Assembly (NCBI RefSeq): GCF_000003815.2
Contig: NC_049984.1
Location: 6,406,715 to 6,470,714 of the forward strand
DNA from: Branchiostoma floridae
Taxonomy: Eukaryota; Chordata; Leptocardii; Amphioxiformes; Branchiostomatidae
Reading direction: 5' to 3'
Length of the DNA: 64,000 nucleotides
In this document: positions 25,812 through 38,760 of the stretch, in pieces
Numbering within the stretch: position 1 is the stretch's first letter
Layout of the letters: every line of letters starts with the position of its first letter
The notes under the pieces: model-generated
Told to the model about the DNA's origin: nothing
Database searches by the model: none
The model's input: only the letters and a program-made list of their open reading frames with translations
Translations under genes and position numbers: made by a program

Positions 25812-26869
25812 GGTAGCATACCAAAAAATAAAGGAAGGAATGTCTAAAAAAATATATCAATGAGACATGTGGTTGACGAGGAAATGTTGTTCCAAAAATC
25901 TGAAAGATCACGATAATGTCCAAAGTTAAACAGAAGAAGTAATATGTTCATCACCGGTCTTTCCTCGCTCTTCACCCCGCCTAATGCTAGGGTCAGATTT
26001 CCAAACTGGGTCCGGCCGGGCTGTTTGTGGAAAAGGGACAATGGGTCTGTTTGTATACCTAGCACGGTATCCCCATTTTTTCGTCGCCTCTTAGCTCCCA
26101 ACCGAAGTCAGCTTAGGTACCCATTTTTAAGTACAGCTCGGTTGAGTGAGGAAAGTCGTGCGAAGTGCCTTTAACAGGGGCACAAGATCGGTGATCGCTG
26201 GCATGTTCGAAGATGCGATCAATGCGATCCAATCAAGGCCCTTTGGGCCTGGGTCAATCACTTAGCTGACCACACAATGGCGTTTCCATTTAGAAATATT
26301 TACCACGTATATATACAAAAGTCTTTTGTGTTCTGTGTGCTTCATCGTCCTTTAAAGCATTCATTGCAGCAAATTGGCAAGCTTTCCCCGATCTGGAAAT
26401 CTTAGTGGCATATTACATTTTCAACGCGAGAAAGCAGATTGCCTTACTTCCAAGACCTATGATTTACCATAGAAGTCACCTGTAACGGTGATACATGACA
26501 GCTTTGATACAAACCTTTGAAAGCTATTGACATCTCAATAGAGAAATTGGCTTATTCTTACAAGCCATTTCTTTAGTCAACCATACCCAGCCTAACACAA
26601 GAACCACACAGGACAACAGATGGCTTCACGAAGTTTCATCACAATCGAATGTTTGATACTAGTACGTTTAGATCCCGAGAACAATCTGGGCAGCGGACCA
26701 AGCTGCAGTGGCGCGGCTAGCATGTCCCCGCGCCTGATGGACAACCTGGCAAATTGGATACTTAATGGTTTGATTTTCGGCACGGCCGGAACCTCATACA
26801 CCTGCCCACTGATGAAATCTGGTGGCAAAGGTCAATATCATTGCTTTCCCGATACTTACAGCCGGTCCC

Positions 26870-29800
26870 AGGACACGGTTTGTGCCATGCTGGAGACTTT
26901 TGGATAATGTAATCTATTCCTCTAGCTGTCTGCAGGATTTGGGGATATCCATGTAGCCCAGCTGGTAGCAGCTTTACAGTTCGTTTTAGACTTTTGTTTA
27001 CTTATGAAAGCTCAAATCGGCTTTTCATTGAGGTCTTGAGGGAAAAAGAGATAAAGTTGAGGTCATGGGGGAAGACGTAATGCAGGGAAGGGCATCTCGT
27101 TTGGGGATACACTCGTCTTTCGGAAGAGATGTTTTGTGTACGATGAAAACATACCATGCCTCAGAAACAGCAATGAAACTTGCCGACGTTTGTGATACTA
27201 GACACTACAAGGCGAACAATGGAATATGAAGGGGTTTGAAGGCAAAACCGTGCAGCTAGCAGGCTTAGCATTAGCAGCTGCCAAACGTCATGCCATTTTT
27301 ACTTACCTGATAGCTGTCCAACGTCACGCTGTGAACCATGCTGTTGACCTTCTGATAATGTCTACTGCTTTCAATTACAGTTAATTATGTGTGGGCGTTG
27401 GGAGACAAGCTCAGCGTTAACATCGTCCAAACGTCACCATTCCTGTTGGACTTCAGAGTCACGGTTTGCGCTATATTCTGCTGACCTTCAGATAATGGAA
27501 TCTATAATTAGAGGTGATTATCTGCATGATTTGGAAGGCTCAGAGTTTATAATTACATTATCCCAAACCCATATTCACCTTTACAGGTTATCTCTTTCAC
27601 CTTCGCCTACTCAGTTTCTCTCTTCCTGATACCTGCACCGGTCCCAGAGCATTTAGTACATGAGCTAGAAGCCCAAATTTCACATATCGGTACCATCAGA
27701 GATGGAAAATTCTCATTTTGATATTAGAAGGTCTGTGGTATATGTTTTGATGTGATAGCCATTCTAGTATCATGGTAGGTTTATACCAGCTATCAGCCTT
27801 CAAACCTATCACCCTCAAAATGATCCATCGATTTCGAATTCGTGTCTTAAAGAAGGGGGAGGGGCAAAAGTCCAACAAAATTTTTCAATGAAAATTTACA
27901 GGTTGGTAGAACCTGCTGAGAGGGTCACAAAATACCAATTAATTCAGCAAAAAATTACGATCATATAAAATCTTATATCTTTTGTCAAAAATGTATGCAT
28001 GGCCTGAGTTCTGCTCGAAACTTTTATATGGTGTATTCCAGCTCGTCCTTTACAAGCTTTAGGGCTGAGTCACCGTCATTTAAAATGAATGGAAACATGG
28101 TGGAAATCAACGCCACCGTTAGATTTTCCTTTTCTGTTTATCAACTCACTCAGTCGGAAATGTTACACGGCTTAACGACCCGACATCTACTGCTTTGTAT
28201 GACCGATGATGATCTGCAGGATCTAGGATTTTCATTGCAGAACTGTGAAACACGATTAGGGTGTTCTTCATCATATAGATGCTATTTCACCTTCACCTTA
28301 AACGGATAACTCTGCCCATAAGCTATCGCGAAGTGATTCACACAGCAGGTTATATCAGACACTTAAGGTAGATAGATAGATAGATAGATACAGGTCATCA
28401 TATGATTGATTTGATGATATACCTAGACCCACTTGATAAGCTCAAATCCTGCATCATCCAAACGCCACCTTTAATCTATCATCTCACAGATTCGGAGATA
28501 TTCCGATCACTGCCAAGCAACCCAATATCTATTGCTTTGTATGATATATGGTCATCTGCAGGGTTTTGATTTCAGAACCGTGGAACAGAATCAGGTTTTC
28601 ATCACCCAGACGCTATTTCACATTCACCTTTACTGGATCTGTCATCCCAGTACGTACTTTGGTCTCGCGTCACACTGTTTATATGAGTTATGCTGGTCAT
28701 CCTCCGAGTCTGAACCATCCAAACACCACCTTTACTGTTCATCACCTTACAGAGTAAGAGATGTTACGATCTCTGCAAAACGTCCCAATATCTATCGCTT
28801 TGATTGGCGCGTGATCATATGGAGGATTCTTCTTACAAAACCGCACAGTCTTCATTACCCAAAATCCATTCCATATTCACATGCACAAGTTCCCTCTTGC
28901 TAATAGTTGTGCTAGTCCTAGGGCATGCCCTGGATTTGATCTGACGGAAACTTTATTTTAGACAGTGCATTCCAGGTAACCTTGGCATGATTTGGGGGAC
29001 ACAACCATGTAACAAGCTCCATTCTACATCATCCAAACGTCACCGTTAAGTTGATCTTCGCTATCGATCATGATCACCCCCTCACAGTTGGAGAGGCTCC
29101 TATCACATCTAAATGGTCCAATATCTATTGCTTTGTATGACAGGTGAACATTTCCAGGATTTTTGTTGCAGAACTTTGAAGCAAAATTGGATTCTCCATG
29201 AACGAAAAGCCATTTCACATTCATCTGGATAGATCTTCCCAGTCCCTGACCTTGGTCTCAGGTCACACTGTGAGCTGTGCTAGAGACTTTTGGATAACGG
29301 ATAGTAGATGATTAACTACATGATTTAGGGACAGGGTCATGTTGTAAACTCTGAGTCTGTGTCTTTCAAACGCCACTGTTCATCAGCTCACACATTTGAA
29401 GATAATACGACCACTGATAACGGGTCACAGTGTCTATTGCTTTGTGTAATAGGCGGTCGTCTTGTGGATTTGAGCTGGTGAACCGTAAAAGAAAATTAGA
29501 GTCTACGTTATCCAAACTGGCCCTCTCCTCCCAAGGCAATAACTAATATCAGTCTGAGGTCACGCTGTAGACCTTTGGATAATGGAATCTATTTCGTTCC
29601 ATTAAAGTTTAGCACCTGCACTATTTGGGAGGTAGGATCAAGGGAGAGGCTCAGAGTTTATGATATCAGAGTTCGACGTCTGCTTGTCATGGACGAAGAC
29701 TATCACAGCTTAAACGCCTAATAGCTATTGCGTTGTATAATAGGTAGCTGTCTGTCAGAGCTTTTAAACAAGATCCCCCAAAACCCCAAACGAGTCTTAA

Positions 29801-29990
29801 CACTATATCACCTTCACCCACACCTATCTCTCCCGGATACGTGACATCGGTTCCCGGTCACACTTTGATCCATGATATAGTCCTTGTGATAATGGAGCCC
29901 ATTGCTTTCTATTCCAGCTTATCACCTACAATAATTCCTGCATCAGTTGAATTCTTTAGAGTTTACATCCTGCAGACGCCATTTCTCCTT
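26870..29990. repeat. Degenerate satellite, about 260-340 bp monomers, at least seven units
   Basis: Three anchor words recur in fixed order. (1) GTCACACTGTGA...CTTTTGGATAATGGA, at about 26878, 27458, 29264, 29558 and 29857. (2) CATCCAAACGCCACC, at about 27421, 28456, 28716, 29028 and 29366. (3) CTATTGCTTTGTATGAT, at about 28190, 28530, 28793, 29126, 29431 and 29726. Successive type-3 anchors are 340, 263, 333, 305 and 295 bp apart. Units are heavily diverged. One unit translates to a short stretch resembling part of a SAM domain (see findings), but neighbouring units have stops there. Confidence 0.8.
28369..28392. repeat. (GATA)n microsatellite
   Basis: Five to six TAGA/GATA tetramers inside the satellite region. 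Confidence 0.95.
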
Positions 29991-30930
29991 CTCGTATTAT
30001 CAAATTGAAGTTGGAGACTCGATGAAATTACGATCACATCCCTCTGGCCATCTCTCAGACATATATTCACTTATATACATCAATGTTTGTTTTTTTGCTT
30101 TGGGATATCTACCCTTATTTAGTTCAATGCAAATCTGCACATACATCTTCCAGTGTAGGTGGTACATCCATAAACAGAGTGATAGCACGATAACGATGTC
30201 TGAAGTGCGGGCGGCTCCGTGCTGTGATTTTAGTTCACGTAACAGAGACAGACACAGGCTGCGCTGCACGACTGCTCGGCGCCACATGAATACGCTGAGA
30301 GGCCGAGATGTAAGTATCGACTTGGTGGTGTTTGTGTTTAAAGTGACTTGGGATTTTTCGCTTTACGATTCGCGGTAGGATGTCTACGATTGCGAGATCC
30401 AAGTGGACATTTTATCAATTACCGTAGAACCACCACTGAGCAATGAGCAAATGCCAAAAAAAGCTAGGAAACTAGATTTAAAGAAAATGCTAATGTTTCC
30501 CAGTCTAAGAGTTAACGTTGTGTAGCAATGTTTCCTATTTTCTTAATCTATAGAGCTCACATAGCATCATGAAAACAATGTAAATTGCATAAAATTATGT
30601 GACTGATCTTTGAGCCCTAACAATGTAACTCGTAAAACGGAACAATACCACAATGTTCCCGGGGAACCATCATAGTCCCAGGAATGGGCCAGTATTGACA
30701 TGTTGATGGAACGTTTCGGTCTCCTCAAGGAGCATTGAAGGATGCGATAGAATCTTCCGTTTAATGAACGTTGTAGTCCATGCTTTAGTTGCCGTAATTC
30801 ACCGACCATTTCGTCAGAAGGCGAGGGAAATCGCACGGTGAGTGGGAGTGGGCTTGGTCGTGCTGCTGCACTTCACTAGCTGTAACGAAATCATGCCTGA
30901 TATCACTTATCACAATAAAAGTATGGTTTC

Positions 30931-31160
30931 AGTACCACAGACAGATACTGTAGGAAGCAAATATTGTGGTAACAGTATGACTATCAGAATCACAGAGGGA
31001 TACTACATGGGACAAACTTTACCCAGCACCACAGACAGATGCTACACGAAGTACACTTCATCACTTCATACTAGTATCATTATTTTCATCACCCAAGAAT
31101 CTGAAAAAAAATGCTGCAATAACAACGCGTATTTTCAGCACCACAGACAGATACTACATG
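30931..31160. repeat. Short degenerate repeat, three units
   Basis: AGTACCACAGACAGATACTG (30931), AGCACCACAGACAGATGCTA (31024) and AGCACCACAGACAGATACTA (31137) are spaced 93 and 113 bp apart. Confidence 0.65.
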
Positions 31161-31252
31161 ACTAGTAGACTTCACACTAACAGCATGATTTGTAGCACCA
31201 AAAGCTGATAGTATATTTGAAATACTAGTACTTGGGTGGAAAATACATTCTT

Positions 31253-31253
31253 C

Positions 31254-31339
<86 letters not shown>

Positions 31340-31360
31340 ACACAGCATATACACACACAC
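31253..31360. repeat. (CT)n(CA)n compound microsatellite
   Basis: About 47 bp CT followed by CA dinucleotides to about 31360. Confidence 0.98.
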
Positions 31361-32300
31361 TGTGAGTGCTATTAATGAATATCTTATTAGCCGACCTTTT
31401 GAAGTACACAGGTGGTGAATTACGCGATGTGTACAATATGACACTCCCTTAACTCATACAGACCCTACCCATGCATTCCCCATTCGTGTAGACACCTCCT
31501 TTATCATGTATATTTTGAGAATAAGCTTGGAATGCTATGCAGAGTAAGAAAGCCAATTGCTCATGAGATATTACAGAACACCTACCAAGACGAGTTTTTC
31601 TTAGCTCTCCTGAAATTAGCTACCTTAAGTCAGCTGTTGCCAGACACATTGTATTCAGCTATAGACCTAGATTAATTATAGTAGAGGGTACGTGGGGAGT
31701 TCATTGGAATACTGAGTGCTTTCGTGGTTCCGTATCGTATAACGTAAAGTATTACGCATTCATTACTTCCTAAAATTAATATACATCGGAAAATAACGCT
31801 CTCAACTGGAATGGAATGCCCCTCTAAGTATTCTGGCTCGCCATCAACTACAAATTTCTGCTCCTTAAACAAACTTTAAGAGCTGTAGATTCAGGTAGCA
31901 TCATGGATACAAACTAAGATGAGGCCTACAGCTGCAGGCCCTCCGGCAGATATAAAGGGGTTCATTACTTGACTAGTCATGCTGAGTGCAGTACTTACCC
32001 TACATCCAGAACCCTTTTCAGTAGAGAACCCCCCATAGGCCCGAATGTTACCCGTGACACAACCAGCCAGGCGTGTCTGACTACAAGACAAATGATGCCC
32101 TGAAATAGAACCGAGACTTTGCTATGACTCACGATGTCATCAAAGACAAACCCAAGTCTGCGTGTTGTTGTTTTTTTTATTGTAGAATCAGACCATATTC
32201 TTCATATTAAAGATAGAGGTTAGATAATCAGTCGATTTTTGTTTACCCTGAAACTCCCTACAGTAGGAGCTCGCTTTTTATACAGTTGTTGCTGCTGTTA
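31361..32300. other. No recognised gene
   Basis: No exon, RNA gene or repeat was recognised on either strand. Confidence 0.4.
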
Positions 32301-32354
32301 TTTTTATATTTCAGCCATACCATAGGTATGGTGAAATATATTGTATTCGTAATG

Positions 32355-32379
32355 TTTCTTTCTTTCTTTCTTTCTTTCT
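32355..32379. repeat. (TTTC)n microsatellite
   Basis: Six TTTC tetramers. The sequence after it contains ATGACTTGAAATTTGGCACA and ATGACCTGAAATTTGGCACA about 160 bp apart, a duplicated motif of unknown origin. Confidence 0.9.
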
Positions 32380-32883
32380 CCTGTCAAATTTTCAAAGCGA
32401 TTCATCTCCGCCGTTTCTGGACCAAATGACTTGAAATTTGGCACAAGGGTAGAGTGGGCAAATACCCAAATGTGTTTTTTTCATTTTTTTCATATCTGCT
32501 CCTTAAATGATTTTATTGAGGTTTTATTGCAACTTTTGGACCAAAACTGTATATTTTGGCCCCCTGTACCATGGTATTACATCCAAATGACCTGAAATTT
32601 GGCACAGAGGTGCCCTAGATACTTATTCAAAGGATCCATGTATAATATGTGGTATAAATCACTTCAAAATGGCTCCTTAAGGAGGTTTTTGTGGGAGAGT
32701 TTAGGATAGGTAAGGTTGGAGTGCCGAGGTCAACGACCTCTAGGTCATTCTGGTGTGTCAGGGCCACAGGTGTGCCAGGTAGATCCAATTATCTACCTAT
32801 CTACCTAGTCCATAGACATCCAGGTGGTTGGTGGACAAGGTAAATCCAATTAATGGCCAGCCAATGAGCGAGCTTATTTTGCT

Positions 32884-33530
32884 GGAAGAGTCCATTGTTG
32901 GACAGGGGGTGTATTTTAAATTTTACTTTTAGACTTTGGTGATAATGCCAATGTTTTTTTAGTGGAAGTGTTTTCGCACTGATCCACTTGACATAAGACT
33001 ACTACTGGGACAGTCCATTTTTGCACATAGGGGGGATTTAAAAAAAATCAGTTTTGGACATGGGTGATGATTCCGAATTCCATTTGTTAAATGGAAGTTT
33101 ACCCCCACCTGAAGACTGTACATGAGGAGGATTCGGCAGCCAATCAGCAAGCCTTGTGTTATCTGGAAGAGCCCATTCATGCACGGGGGACTTTTTTAAA
33201 ATTCAGTTTTGGACTGGGTTGCTTCTTATACAAAAGGCCATGTACTGTGAGTATTTCTGGACTTGTCTATTGTGCAATTTCAAACAGGGTGAGCTGGGAG
33301 ATTCCATTCTTCGACGGAGGGGGTGTTTTTTTAAAATTCATTTTTGTGGACTTTGCTGACTATTTTAGCTGATATATTTTTGGATCGCTCCACTTTACAT
33401 AGGGGTATAAGGCAGGAAGAGTCAATTCTTGCACAGAGGGGGGATTTTTTTCAAATATGGTTTTGGACGGCTGATGATTCCAAATTCCATTTCTTAGCGG
33501 AAGTGTTTTTGGAGACTAGAAATGACCGTT
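32884..33530. repeat. Degenerate tandem repeat, about 120-160 bp, five units
   Basis: Units open with GGAAGAGTCCATT-like words at 32884, 33007, 33165, 33295 and 33414. Each is followed by a G-rich run, a T/A-rich run and TTCAGTTTTGGAC-like sequence, and some by TGATGATTCCAAATTCCATT. Confidence 0.8.
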
Positions 33531-33589
33531 TTTGTGACGCTGCACAGTTTTTTCTGGCTTCCTAAAGAAACAAGAAAGGGTTGTTCACT

Positions 33590-33950
33590 GTTATTTGTAT
33601 CCCACCTTGCTTAACAAAATGTTGTACAGAAATGACTGTAACAAACGTTACCATTGTTCGATGCTATCTAAGCTTTCTATTTGACTTGGTGTAAAAAAGG
33701 TACCCACTTTTCAAATGTCCCTTGGGACATCCACGTATAACTAAATGATGTCGTCAATAAGGTAAGTCCTTCAGAAGAAAACAGGGTAAAGTTTACTATT
33801 GTAACAAACGTTACCGAAAATAATAAGTTGCTATTTTTTGGCTATGGTTAAAAGAGGAATTTTCCTAAACAACCAGGTAGTTTTCACTGAAAATAAAGCC
33901 GATTTATTTTTCGACCCAAAAAATGTCATTTTCGACATTTCAATGAGAAT
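33590..33950 (-). repeat. Dispersed repeat family G, copy 1
   Basis: On the minus strand it carries CTCATTGAAATGTCGAAAAT, then ACTACCTGGTTGTTTAGGAA, then ACCATAGCCA. These occur in the same order on the plus strand from 50893 (CTCACTGAAATGTGCAAAAT, ACTGCCTGGTTGTTTAGGAA). It abuts the TIR element beginning at 33956. Confidence 0.7.
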
Positions 33951-33955
33951 GAGTG

Positions 33956-34410
33956 TATAACGTTACGCTCATATTCCTCGATAGACGTTTGAAGAAACTT
34001 GACGATAATTCATAAATTCTGTTGGCGCTGCGGACACCCGTATACGTAATAGAGGACATGTCGTTTCGGACTACCCGGCCAGATGTACTAGGTGGCACAA
34101 AACAGACATAATGACATCGTATACCTTTTACATTACCGAGATTCCTTACCATTCCCACCAGACATACACTCATACTCTGTCCTTTATTAGCGGCCAGAGA
34201 GGTAATACAGCATCAGTGACATTTGGGACCGCATACGTAAGAAGTAACTGATAATTGTTTGAGACCTCATTTGTAACATTGCAGCAACAACCCGTATTTG
34301 TAGTGCAAAATAGAACCATTCATTCTAGTTTCAAACGTCTATCGAGGAATAAACGTCTAAACGTCTCAGGTTTCAAACGTCTATCAAGAAATATGGGCGT
34401 AAAGTTATAT
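33956..34410. mobile_element. TIR element, about 455 bp
   Basis: The left arm 33956-33993 (TATAACGTTACGCTCATATT, then CCTCGATAGACGTTTGAA) is inverted at 34372-34410. An extra inner copy of the 22-bp inner arm at 34330-34351 matches the left arm perfectly. No coding capacity. Confidence 0.75.
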
Positions 34411-34576
34411 ATTGGACGGAGTCAATAAATGATCTCAGTCAAACTACAACAAAAACGACAATATTCATTTCATTTCATTTTATGTATTCAACCAGGATAT
34501 ACACACTCAGTGCATAACCTGTTTGTTTAGGAGTTCAATGAGGAAGGTGACAGACGTTTGTCTCTTATGAATATAT

Positions 34577-35810
34577 ATGATTTTGAATAAAGAACGTCGT
34601 CACTCAGCGATACGTGCCGTCTTCAGTATTCACGGGGAGGTTTTTCTGACAAGAACCACTCCAAAGATTACTCCTAATCTTCCCACTCGACAGTTTTATT
34701 CTGACCTTCCTTCCGGATATCCTCTCGTTTCGACTGGTCCAACCCTCGTGGCCAATCAACCGGAGCCCATCCCACAGGAAGCTTACCGTGAGCTGCGGTT
34801 TCAGGATTGTAATCATGGGAGATCAAAGAGACGGGAAAGCCACCAAATTCACGACACGAAAAGGCCACTAAAAGCCGTCGCGACCAGAAACTATGATTAT
34901 AGCTGAAAGTGGTTCCTCAACAAAGCTAATATCCTCGACAGAACGAGCTACACAATACACATAGATTAGAACTTCAACAAAACGATTCCTCTCCTCAATT
35001 GGTCAAGCATCAAAGCATATACTACGTAATCAAAGCAACACGAGCATTATACATGCACGTTGTCTGAATAAAAACAAACCACGCTAGGGCGTGTGATCCT
35101 ACAAAGCCTGCCATACCGCGCTTGGCCTCAATAAAAAACAAGTAGCTAAACCTTATGACTACTAAAAGAAATTACGGACAAACACAGAATCTCAAGTGCT
35201 CATCTTCCCCTGTCCCTCTTCAACGTCCGTACCAACACTACTACAGTAGCTATAAATCCGTCCTGGTTAGTCTATGCCTTCTCCGATAGTCAGTACCCTT
35301 GTGCTAGCGACTGTCTATATGCCTGTACGAATGTAGTTCAACCAACTCGTAAACTGATGCTCCTGGCGTTAGGAGACAAACCGAATATGCAAACTCCGTA
35401 CACGAGGTCAAAAGGAACATGCACATTTGCCTTGGTACGACACTTACTGACTACATGAATATGATATAACCGTATCCATTCTGAATACAATGCATCTACC
35501 AAACCATGCTTCAGTTGCTGCAATATTTCGTGGGTGTGGCCATGAGTCAACCTGCCTGTCTGTCTACAACATTGGACCAAAGGCAAACCAATGACTTCGA
35601 TTTCTCCATGTATCCTATTACACCGTTTCTGCCTAACAATCTGGCTGGCTTCTATCGTGCAATTTTCATATATCAGACGACTTACACATAGACAAATAAA
35701 CATACAAACACACCAACCAATTACAATTCCTCAATTTTCATGGAGCTGTAAAAACTTCCTTGAAATCTATATCTACTCCAATTATGTTAACAATTTTTTT
35801 ACGTCGGCCC
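34577..35810. other. No recognised gene
   Basis: Several 60-120-codon open frames on both strands (for example 34577-34906) lack any recognisable motif and are treated as chance. Confidence 0.4.
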
Positions 35811-35816
35811 TTCAGT

Positions 35817-36031
35817 TTCATCACCCCTTCAGCCCCGAACAAGTTCGCGCGAACATAATTGACCTACAGAAAAATAACAGCGTTCTTGTAGATGAGCAAC
35901 TGGACCAGATTCTGAAGGGCCCCACCCCGGGTGATCCGTCACCCAACCTGATTCACCGGGACCCATGCATCACCAGGTCGTCAGCGCGCTGCAATGGCCC
36001 GTGTGGCAGATGCCTGATGAAGGATGGTTAA
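35817..36031 (+). other. Possible orphan 3' terminal exon (unrecognised)
   Basis: After a candidate acceptor CCCTTCAG, the frame FHHPFSPEQVRANIIDLQKN continues through a polar, proline/aspartate-containing stretch and a short Cys-rich tail (SARCNGPCGRCLMKDG) to a stop at 36029-36031. The amino-acid make-up looks more protein-like than neighbouring frames, but I recognise no family and see no partner exons. It could be chance. Confidence 0.2.
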
Positions 36032-36200
36032 TGAACTTTCCCATAGATTTGTAACGTTTCATTAAACTTTGATAAGGAAAGTGTCCTCCTCCTGACCCCT
36101 TCCAGGAACGGAGCAATGGACCGTTTCCGGGATGGGGTGGAACGGATGTATTGTGTACGCACAGTAATTTTGGCTCCGCCTAGTGGGAGTGGAACATATA

Positions 36201-36333
36201 TTGCCAAAAAGTAGTTACTCAAGCACCTGGATATGGTTTTGGAAACGGTCAGACGTTCCAAAACCATATCCAGCTGCTTTTTGGCCTATCTTATTACCTG
36301 GATGTCTAACCTACATCGACGTATCTTGGAACA
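36201..36333. mobile_element. Family C hairpin element, copy 2
   Basis: TTGCCAAAAAGTAGTTACTC, AAGCACCTGGATATGGTTTT and GGAA, a short loop, then TTCCAAAACCATATCCAGCT and GCTTTTTGGCC. The right arm has lost the TTGAGTAACTA part. It is followed by ACCTGGATGTCTAACCTACA, which also follows copy 1. Confidence 0.85.
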
Positions 36334-36614
36334 TGTATTATTGTGTGATTCACGCCCTCTAGTGACGCTTCCGTGTAACAGCCAGGCTTCTCTGTGCCTT
36401 TCAAATCTACCAATGGCTTACCTTTTCAATGCATTGATGATGAGTGGTATTTAGTGAGAAGACATACTCTCAACATGTATTATTGTGTGATTCACGCCCT
36501 CTAGTGACGCTTCCGTGTAACAGCCAGGCTTCTCTGTGCCTTTCAAATCTACCAATGGCTTACCTTTTCAATGCATTGATGATGAGTGGTATTTAGTGAG
36601 AAGACATACTCTCA
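36331..36614. repeat. Perfect 142-bp tandem duplication
   Basis: 36331-36472 and 36473-36614 read identically (start ACATGTATTATTGTG, end GACATACTCTCA). The first unit starts at the edge of the family C element. Confidence 0.95.
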
Positions 36615-36949
36615 AAATATAACTCTGGCAGCCCAGAGGCTGAATTGATGTTAGGCTCTACATAGATTTAAAATCAGCGTACCAGTTAATAGAATATGAT
36701 AAACAATCGAATTACTAGAAGAAAGGCTTGATTAAAACTGCTAGGCCTTGTACAATTAGATCTTTTCTTATGTACGTGTGAAAAAAATGAAAAGAACATT
36801 GACATGTGAAAGACATTCTCGCTTTTCATTAAAATATAAAAACGCTCGCGGTATATTCTATATCTATGCATAGCATCAGTTATTTCCCTACCGCAACCCT
36901 CAACGTCAATGTTCAATATACCAATCAACAGCCAAGACATGATCATCAC

Positions 36950-38700
36950 TGGTCACTAGTTATAAAGTGTGGATCGGGTTGGAGGATTCAACAAACACAG
37001 GACTAAGTCACGTCTCATGCTACTAAACCAGACTATAAGCCCAGCCTAGATCACTCCATTATCAATCTTAACTAGCTATACAATTTCCTTCTCAACAACA
37101 ATTTGAAAAAAAAAGACATGCAATGCATTAAGATACTGTATGCTGCTGAGTCAGACACAGAATTCTATAGAGATAGTGTTTATGTGACGGGGTTTGTAAG
37201 TACTACTGGACAATCGTGACGCTGATAAGATGGGAGGCGGCTGTCTTTTGATGTATGATGGAATTGAGATCATCGACATACCACAGTCATGTCAGTATGA
37301 CTTTTTTCCGCTCGAATTTACAGCTCACACTCGGTTCTTCAGACAGTGTAATAAAGAAGTGGTATTGTGTGTGTGGTGGTTCACGTGAAAAAGACATAAA
37401 TCTAACATGAAAGGACATCGGCTTCTGCATTCAGAAGATCACGCGTGAACAACGCATGGATGCACCGGGATGTCCAAGAGTCTGTGGTGGCATGAAAGCA
37501 ACGGTAACCACGGGTGGACCAACGCTACAGCCCGTAATTGGGCATTTATGCCATACTATTTGTTTGAACCTTTGTTTATACTAGTATTGTGATTTCCATG
37601 GTGGCTGGATTGTGAACTAGGGCCGGTTTCAGCCCCATGCTGCATTGAAATCCAAATCCTTGTTATGTATTCCCACATGATTTAGATATAAAAAATTTCG
37701 TCATTTCCGCACCTCACAGTTTTGAATAGTCCTAGAGATGCGCGAGATTAATGACAGTATAGCGTCTTATTTTTAAACAACGAAGTGATGAGTAGTCTGA
37801 GAAGCACAGGGGCCCTTAAAGGTGATTTGTGAACACGGTTAACACGCTGATGTTGTTATTTGTTATAATCAGATAGTCCCAGTCGGCTAATCTGATAAAC
37901 ATCTCTCTATATTTACCGCCATATACTTCACATGACTAACGCAGACAATAGGGTGATACTATGGGCAATAAAGTATCTTAAACGAAACAAGTTGACAGGC
38001 TTGAGCTTGACAATCACACTTTTTACATTTAATAAGCCACAGTTTATCGTACAGTTTAGACTCCTAACAATTTCATTGTACTATCTAGGTTAGGCTATAG
38101 CTCTTGTGTTGACATCCAGTTTGTTGCGTTTGTATGATACATGTACTACTTCCAAGTCGTCATGTAATCTTTTGTAGGGTTATCGGTAAAAACTTTTGCA
38201 GTATGTCAAACTTATGCCGTTTCAGTCTGAGGACATTGTATCAATATTATGGATTGTTCATTGAATACGTAAACCATGCATAAACACATTTTTATGTGAA
38301 CAAGCCTATTACTATAAAAAAAATAGGTGACTTCAGTCGCACATTCAGTCGCAAATTTGCAAGTTTGGACTTGCCAATCTGGGGCGGTAATGTGCTTTAT
38401 TGTGTTTGTTTGTTTGTTTGTTTTCTTGTTCTATACAGCAAGGTACTAAATAAACTGATCTTGATTTTGTGAGTCCGAATGATTTTAGATTATCATAGGA
38501 TGATTTAGTGTCTGTATTCTGGGTGGCTACATGTTCGTGGATAAGTAGTGCATGACGCACCACCGTGTCGCAAGGCGCGCAGAATAATTGCGTTGGCATT
38601 TAGCCTGACAATGTGAAGTGACGGGGGCGCGCACCCGAGCAGATGGACGGGAAATTAAAGATCACAGGTTGTTCATCCGTCAGCGGAGAGAGGAAATGAT
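36950..38700. other. No recognised gene
   Basis: Only a (TTTG)n run at about 38402-38422 stands out. Confidence 0.4.
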
Positions 38701-38760
38701 AAGGGAGAAGGCGGGTAATGTATAAGAATAATTTGCTGGTAGTTTAGTAGATACTTTCGT

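Noticed and set aside
34577-34906. 109-codon plus-strand frame
   Set aside because: No recognisable motif. Overlapping minus-strand frames are equally long.
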